From Tenodera sinensis (Eukaryota; Arthropoda; Insecta; Mantodea; Mantidae), in contig CM060962.1 in the NCBI GenBank assembly GCA_030765045.1, positions 262,951,147 through 263,015,146 on the forward strand: 64,000 nucleotides of DNA, in the 5' to 3' direction. The notes under the pieces are model-generated. The model saw nothing but the letters and a program-made list of their open reading frames with translations. It did not search any database and was not told the DNA's origin. Shown here piece after piece: positions 60,151 through 64,000 of this stretch. The translations under genes and the position numbers were made by a program. Within the stretch, counting starts at the first letter, position 1. Each line of letters opens with the position of its first letter.

Positions 60151-60960
60151 AGAATTTTCGCTTACGAGGACCGAGAAAAACCTGAAAACGCCTCAATTCG
60201 GAAGGCCAGACATCGTGAAGTTTGAACTAGGTTCACAATTTCGTGCCTAAACCCATGTCAGGATAATGGGACTCACTGTAGTATACTTCAGCAATAAAGG
60301 TAGTTTTGAAAATATTTCCATATTTCCGTAAAGGTTAGCAAACTTCTTGTGTTTTAATGTTATCAAGTTTCCATCTACCAAATACGAGTATTTATACACG
60401 ATATAAGGCAGCCGTGACGCAATAACAGAATCTACAGGCAACTTAGTAATTTAGTAATTCCTTATCGCTTGGCAACAAACACAATATGAAAGACTACGAC
60501 CAAGTTTCTTGTAATGACTGCCCGGAGTTGTGAACTCGTGGTAAATGTCCCGTAAACCGCGCTAAAACTGGGTCACAGAGTGCTGCAAACTTACAATTTT
60601 GAAATTTCCCGCAACACCCCATTCAATTCCAGAGCATTGCCTCGCCAAGTGCAGAAAATGGATATAATAATGAATTCTCCGGCCGTGCGCATTTAGTGGA
60701 AAATCCAACAATCAAAGCAAAATATTTCCTCTCTGTTGCTCACTGTAAACCAAGTTGCAAGATTACCTATTTGTTTAAAGATGGGTAAGGCTAATCTCAC
60801 AAACCATTAAAACTATTTTCGTAATACTTTCGGCATTAAAATTACTCTTTACAACGAATATAGCCAATAATACGGTTTAATATTTCAACTTGTAAACATC
60901 AAAGCTTTTAAAGGTATTTAAATGCCCTGAATATTATAACACAAACTTGCTAAGAGAACA
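60151..60960. other. Anonymous DNA
   Basis: No recognised feature. Confidence 0.5.
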
Positions 60961-61510
60961 CAAAATACTACTTGTTACGTTCATACATCTTCCTATACCC
61001 ATTCTTTTAAAAAACCTACTCCCAGAAAAGCTTATTTTTCTGTCCACATACTTCATATTAATCAAGATAAACATTTGTTCGAATGCTTTTATTACATATT
61101 ACACTGGAGAATTATAGAGGCATGGCGTAGCTTATAAGTAATGAAAACCTCAAACTAATAAGAAGGAGTATCTCGGAAATGGTTAACTGCACAGGAAGAA
61201 AATGTATTTGCATACCTGTATTGTGTGCTTTAACGACATTTTGCATGTTTGCATCTCTTACGATTTACCGGTTATGCAAACGTAATTTAGAGTGAGGAGC
61301 ACTTCATTGGCTGTTTCAAGAAAATTTAATATCAGCATTTTATTTATCATCAACACTTCTGAAGCATGTGTTTCAATCAAAATGCCATCAGTATTTTTCC
61401 ATGTAAACGGTAGTTTGGGGGGGGGGGATATTCCTGAAAACCTTCGTGGTCGCATTCTTGGAAGATATACTATACTTAAAATCGTTAGTAGCATTTTGAA
61501 CAAAATCAGC
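60961..61510 (+). repeat. TIR-A, diverged, right end lost to an A run
   Basis: AATCAAGATAAACATTTGTT, AGGAGTATCTCGGAAATGGT, CCATGTAAACGGTAGTTTGG and CGCATTCTTGGAAGATATAC in family order. It stops at a 25-A run (61515-61539). Confidence 0.65.
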
Positions 61511-61539
61511 ATTTAAAAAAAAAAAAAAAAAAAAAAAAA

Positions 61540-62003
61540 TCCCTCTAAAGGATAGTCTACCGTGCACCAGTACTAATCACTCTATCTTCAAACATTACCT
61601 TAATTTAATCCATGGACTCCTCTGCTGTATGGGCAGTACCAAAATCTTGTTGAAACTACTCACAAGATTTTTCTTCTTCTGTCAGTTCATGACAAAATGG
61701 GGTCAAAATGTCATTTGGGTACCTCTCTGCATTTACGGTCTGCTCGTAGAATATTGGACCGATTATGCGTCTAACGTTAACAGCATACCAAACTCCAACT
61801 CTCCGATCATAATGGGGGATATCTTGAACGCGGTGTGGATTTTCAGAGGCCCAGTGTCGACTAGCCGCTAGTACAACGGTAGCCAGTAGTGGCGGAATTC
61901 AGCAAGGTCGCTGGAGAGGCGAAACGTCGTGTTCTCCGTTGGGTTTTAAATGGAGAAGCCTGTATTTTCATTGCTACTACTGTTTTAAACTCAATCTGGA
62001 ACT
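61540..62003. other. Anonymous DNA
   Basis: An 80-codon ORF (61629-61871) is unrecognised. Confidence 0.45.
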
Positions 62004-62576
62004 TTGATTTGATTTGATTTATTGATTTTGTCATTAGGTATACAGGTACAATAGGCATGGTCAAAATGTTACATATTACATAATAGTGTCAGTATCAAAG
62101 AACTCATCAATATTATAAAATACATTGTCAAATAACCAATTTTTTATTTTGGTCTTGAACTCTGCCACATTTAGTTCGCAAATGTATAAAGGCAACTTAT
62201 TGTAGGCCATGATGCTGGTGATTAAATAACTTTCTTTAACTTTCTCTAACCTTGTAAAAGGAAAATGTAACTTATCAAGATTTCTAGTATTTAAATTGTG
62301 TACCTGCCTATTCAATGAGAACCGATTCAGATTCTTATGGACATACAGCAATAACTGCAATATATAATTATACACTGTTAAAATTCTCTGTTGCTTAAAC
62401 AGCGGTTTACATGGGTCATTGTAAAATGTATGGCATAAAGCTCTGATAACCTTTTTTGTAAAAGTAAAATACCATTAAGTTTACTGCAGTTCCCATACAA
62501 CAAAAGTCCATAACTAAAAGCACCTTCAAACAGTGCTAAATAAATTTGCCTTAACAAGCGAAAATTCATTTCCATT
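62004..62576 (-). pseudogene. LINE ORF2 C-terminus and 3' end
   Basis: The minus strand starts LRQIYLALFEGAFSYGLLLYG (62555-62500 region) and continues NCSKLNGILLLQK. A frameshift near 62450 follows, then an open frame at 62375-62076 with SLNRQVHNLNTRNLDKLHFP and SIMAYNKLPLYI. This order (YG.LLWG block, then H-N-TR, then YNKLP) is typical of the region after the reverse transcriptase in jockey-type LINEs. About 70 bp after the stop comes a tail of ATCAA units (complement of GATTTGATTTGATTT at 62005-62019), a usual LINE terminus. 5' truncated. Confidence 0.8.
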
Positions 62577-63030
62577 ATATTTGTATTTTTTAAATGTCGC
62601 TTACCAAATACTATAGACTCTGTCCTTTCTTTGCTGAAGTGTTAGTGGTCTATTCTGGTCATTCCTATTCAGGACTCTTGTTAGAGCACTCGCGTCCGGC
62701 CTACCTGGATCACTGGTGGAAAAGCAGCACTCGAGCAACCTCACTGGAGAGCAGTAGGAGCGGCGGCCGCAATAACGACTGTGGTGGAGCGTCTGAGCCG
62801 ATCAGATCATCACAGCCAGAGACGGGCAGTGGGCACTGCCCCCCTGATAGCCTAGTCTCTTTTCGGCAAGCAACGCCGAAGCACCCAGCACTGAAGCAGC
62901 TTTTCCGGAGCTGCGCTAATTCGGGGACGGTAGTGGGCATTGGCCCCCTTCCAGCTTGCCTCGTGGAGCAAGCTCGCCGAGCCCTCCCAGCGCACCCCAT
63001 CCAGACAGAGGTGTCCCGCCAGCGGAACGG
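62577..63030. other. GC-rich segment, probable LINE leader
   Basis: GC-rich with ORFs open on both strands (62594-63115 plus, 173 codons; 62710-63078 minus, 122 codons). Neither shows a domain. Directly upstream of a LINE ORF1 and a SINE, it fits the 5' untranslated region of that LINE best. Confidence 0.4.
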
Positions 63031-63285
63031 AGCCGGAGAAGAAAAAGAACTTATTTTGTTGTTTAACGACGCTGTCAATTGCCAGGATCACATCAGCGTC
63101 ACCCGTGTGCCGTAATTTTGTCCCGCAGGAGCTCTTTTACATGCCAGTAAATCTACTGACATGGAGCTGTCGTTTTTAAGCACACTTAAAAACCATCGGC
63201 CTAGGCCGCGTTTGAACCCGCGAACTTGGGATCAGTAGGCCAGCGTGCAACCAATTGAGCCACCAAGACCGACTCGGTACCGACT
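63031..63285 (-). repeat. SINE3, tRNA-derived, reverse
   Basis: On the minus strand the tRNA-like head starts near 63275 with TGGTGGCTCAATTGG (A box TGGCTCAATTGG) and has CGGGTTCAAACGCGG (B box, about 63211). The body continues through ATTTACTGGCATGTAAAAGA and ends GCGTCGTTAAACAACAAAAT near 63050. Similar 3' ends occur in widespread invertebrate SINEs. It separates the GC-rich segment from the ORF1 leader. No target duplication was seen. Confidence 0.75.
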
Positions 63286-63447
63286 GAAAGACTCACGATA
63301 CTGCAGGCCCACAAGGTCATAGCCAAGGGATTCGCCCCAATAGGCACGTCGTAAGACGTCGGGCTCGCTATGGGATGCTGAATCGCATCTGCAAAGACTA
63401 CTTTAACTCACAAACCGAGTAACAGCCGCCAGGTAAGGTCTGACGAG
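63286..63447 (+). other. Leader directly before LINE ORF1
   Basis: 162 bp of moderately GC-rich DNA leading to the ORF1 start ATG at 63448. No TATA box or splice signal was seen; LINE promoters are usually internal. Confidence 0.4.
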
Positions 63448-64000
63448 ATGAGTGCCTCACCAACTACCTCTTCCTCGAACCTAAACCCTAGTCCTCGGCT
63501 GAATGTGGTCAAGGCGAAAGCCCAGGCCCTCACCAAGGCTAAAGCTAGGCCCAAGAAAACCAGAAAGGCCCCGGGCCTTTTAAACCAAGGGACGGCCGTC
63601 ACCAACTCACCAGTACTAACAACTGCTGCTAAACCCGTCCCAGCGTCTACACTGCCGGAGGAAGCCAGCGAAGACAACGACGGCTTCATTTTAGTGGAGA
63701 GGAGGCGGAATAGACCCTCCGGTTCGAAACCGGAGGAGGCAGACTCATCACCTGAACCTACGGTGTCAAACTCGCGCCACGTCGCATAAAAGGCTGGAAA
63801 AGTCCTGCCAACTGTGTGGTACCCGTTCCCTAACCAGCTAATGGTTATGAAGGAAATGACGGCACGGCTAAAGGCTAATTTCCAGGTAACCCGGCATTCT
63901 AGTCGGTTTGTTACCCGGGCCGCCAACACTGACGACCACGCGGCCGCGAGGGAGATCCCGCTAGCATGTGGAATTACATTCCACACTTACTCGCTGCAGC
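63448..64000 (+). pseudogene. LINE ORF1 (Gag-like), one in-frame stop, cut by window edge
   Basis: The start codon at 63448 opens a low-complexity, Lys/Ala/Pro-rich N-terminus (NVVKAKAQALTKAKARPKKT) followed by EDNDGFILVERRR, a typical LINE ORF1 block. TAA at 63787-63789 interrupts the frame. The same frame then continues to the window end through MKEMTARLKANFQVTRHSSR and ACGITFHTYSLQ. That last part matches the domain preceding the CCHC zinc knuckles in jockey-type ORF1 proteins (PRE_C2HC). The knuckles and ORF2 would lie beyond 64000. ORF1 proteins bind RNA and form the retrotransposition particle. A 192-codon antisense ORF (63408-63986) is a shadow. Confidence 0.78.

Noticed and set aside
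62594..63115. 173-codon plus-strand ORF
   Set aside because: Crosses from GC-rich leader into SINE3, has no domain, and is open on the opposite strand too.
63408..63986. 192-codon minus-strand ORF at the right edge
   Set aside because: Antisense to a LINE ORF1 frame that carries recognisable motifs; it has none itself.

Overview
The window looks like intergenic DNA from a large, repeat-rich animal genome, most likely an arthropod and probably an insect. The reasons are an A+T-rich background, several tRNA-derived SINE families, mariner-type DDE transposase relics, remains of at least four non-LTR retrotransposons, and one 5S rRNA-like copy. No tRNA, rRNA cluster or host protein gene fixes the species. 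I found no intact protein-coding gene. Most ORFs longer than 60 codons are microsatellite translations (His-Thr, Cys-Val, Asn, Ile, Asp/Glu runs) or cross transposon ends.

The main component is one interspersed family, called TIR-A here. A full copy is about 1.0 kb. It has inverted ends of about 100 bp beginning TTTTACTTTCTCTACT, a body of about 800 bp, and a CA/TG microsatellite just inside one end. About 30 copies or fragments cover roughly a third of the window. Full copies with both ends lie at 8727-9748 (+) and 49503-50550 (-). Several neighbouring copies form head-to-head palindromes (1460-3190, 8727-10490, 37379-39488, 48745-50550). The cited coordinates use '+' for the strand on which the CA repeat lies near the right end.

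Other repeats are: SINE1 (about 350 bp, tRNA-like head, target duplications of 12-14 bp at three loci); SINE2 (an unusual tail plus inverted tRNA-like pair at several loci); single copies of further tRNA-like SINEs (24.7, 51.5, 63.1 kb); a 254-bp repeat C present twice (35.9 and 46.7 kb); and a 3.65-kb element with imperfect inverted arms of about 0.6-0.75 kb (12190-15840).

Coding relics are all from transposons. A mariner/Tc1-type transposase pseudogene is split by a SINE2 (43.0-44.3 kb). A shorter mariner-type deletion derivative with about 100-bp inverted ends lies at 30214-31076. A LINE 3' end with an ACTC-repeat tail lies at 33.5-34.2 kb. A reverse-transcriptase C-terminal fragment with a damaged YADD box lies at 53.97-54.63 kb. 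A LINE ORF2 C-terminus lies at 62.0-62.6 kb on the minus strand. At the right edge is a LINE 5' region plus ORF1 (63448 to beyond 64000) carrying one in-frame stop.

Nesting gives a relative order: TIR-A copies host SINE1, SINE2 and a LINE fragment, the transposase pseudogene hosts SINE2, and the right-edge LINE leader hosts SINE3. Long stretches between these repeats are anonymous A+T-rich DNA, listed as such.
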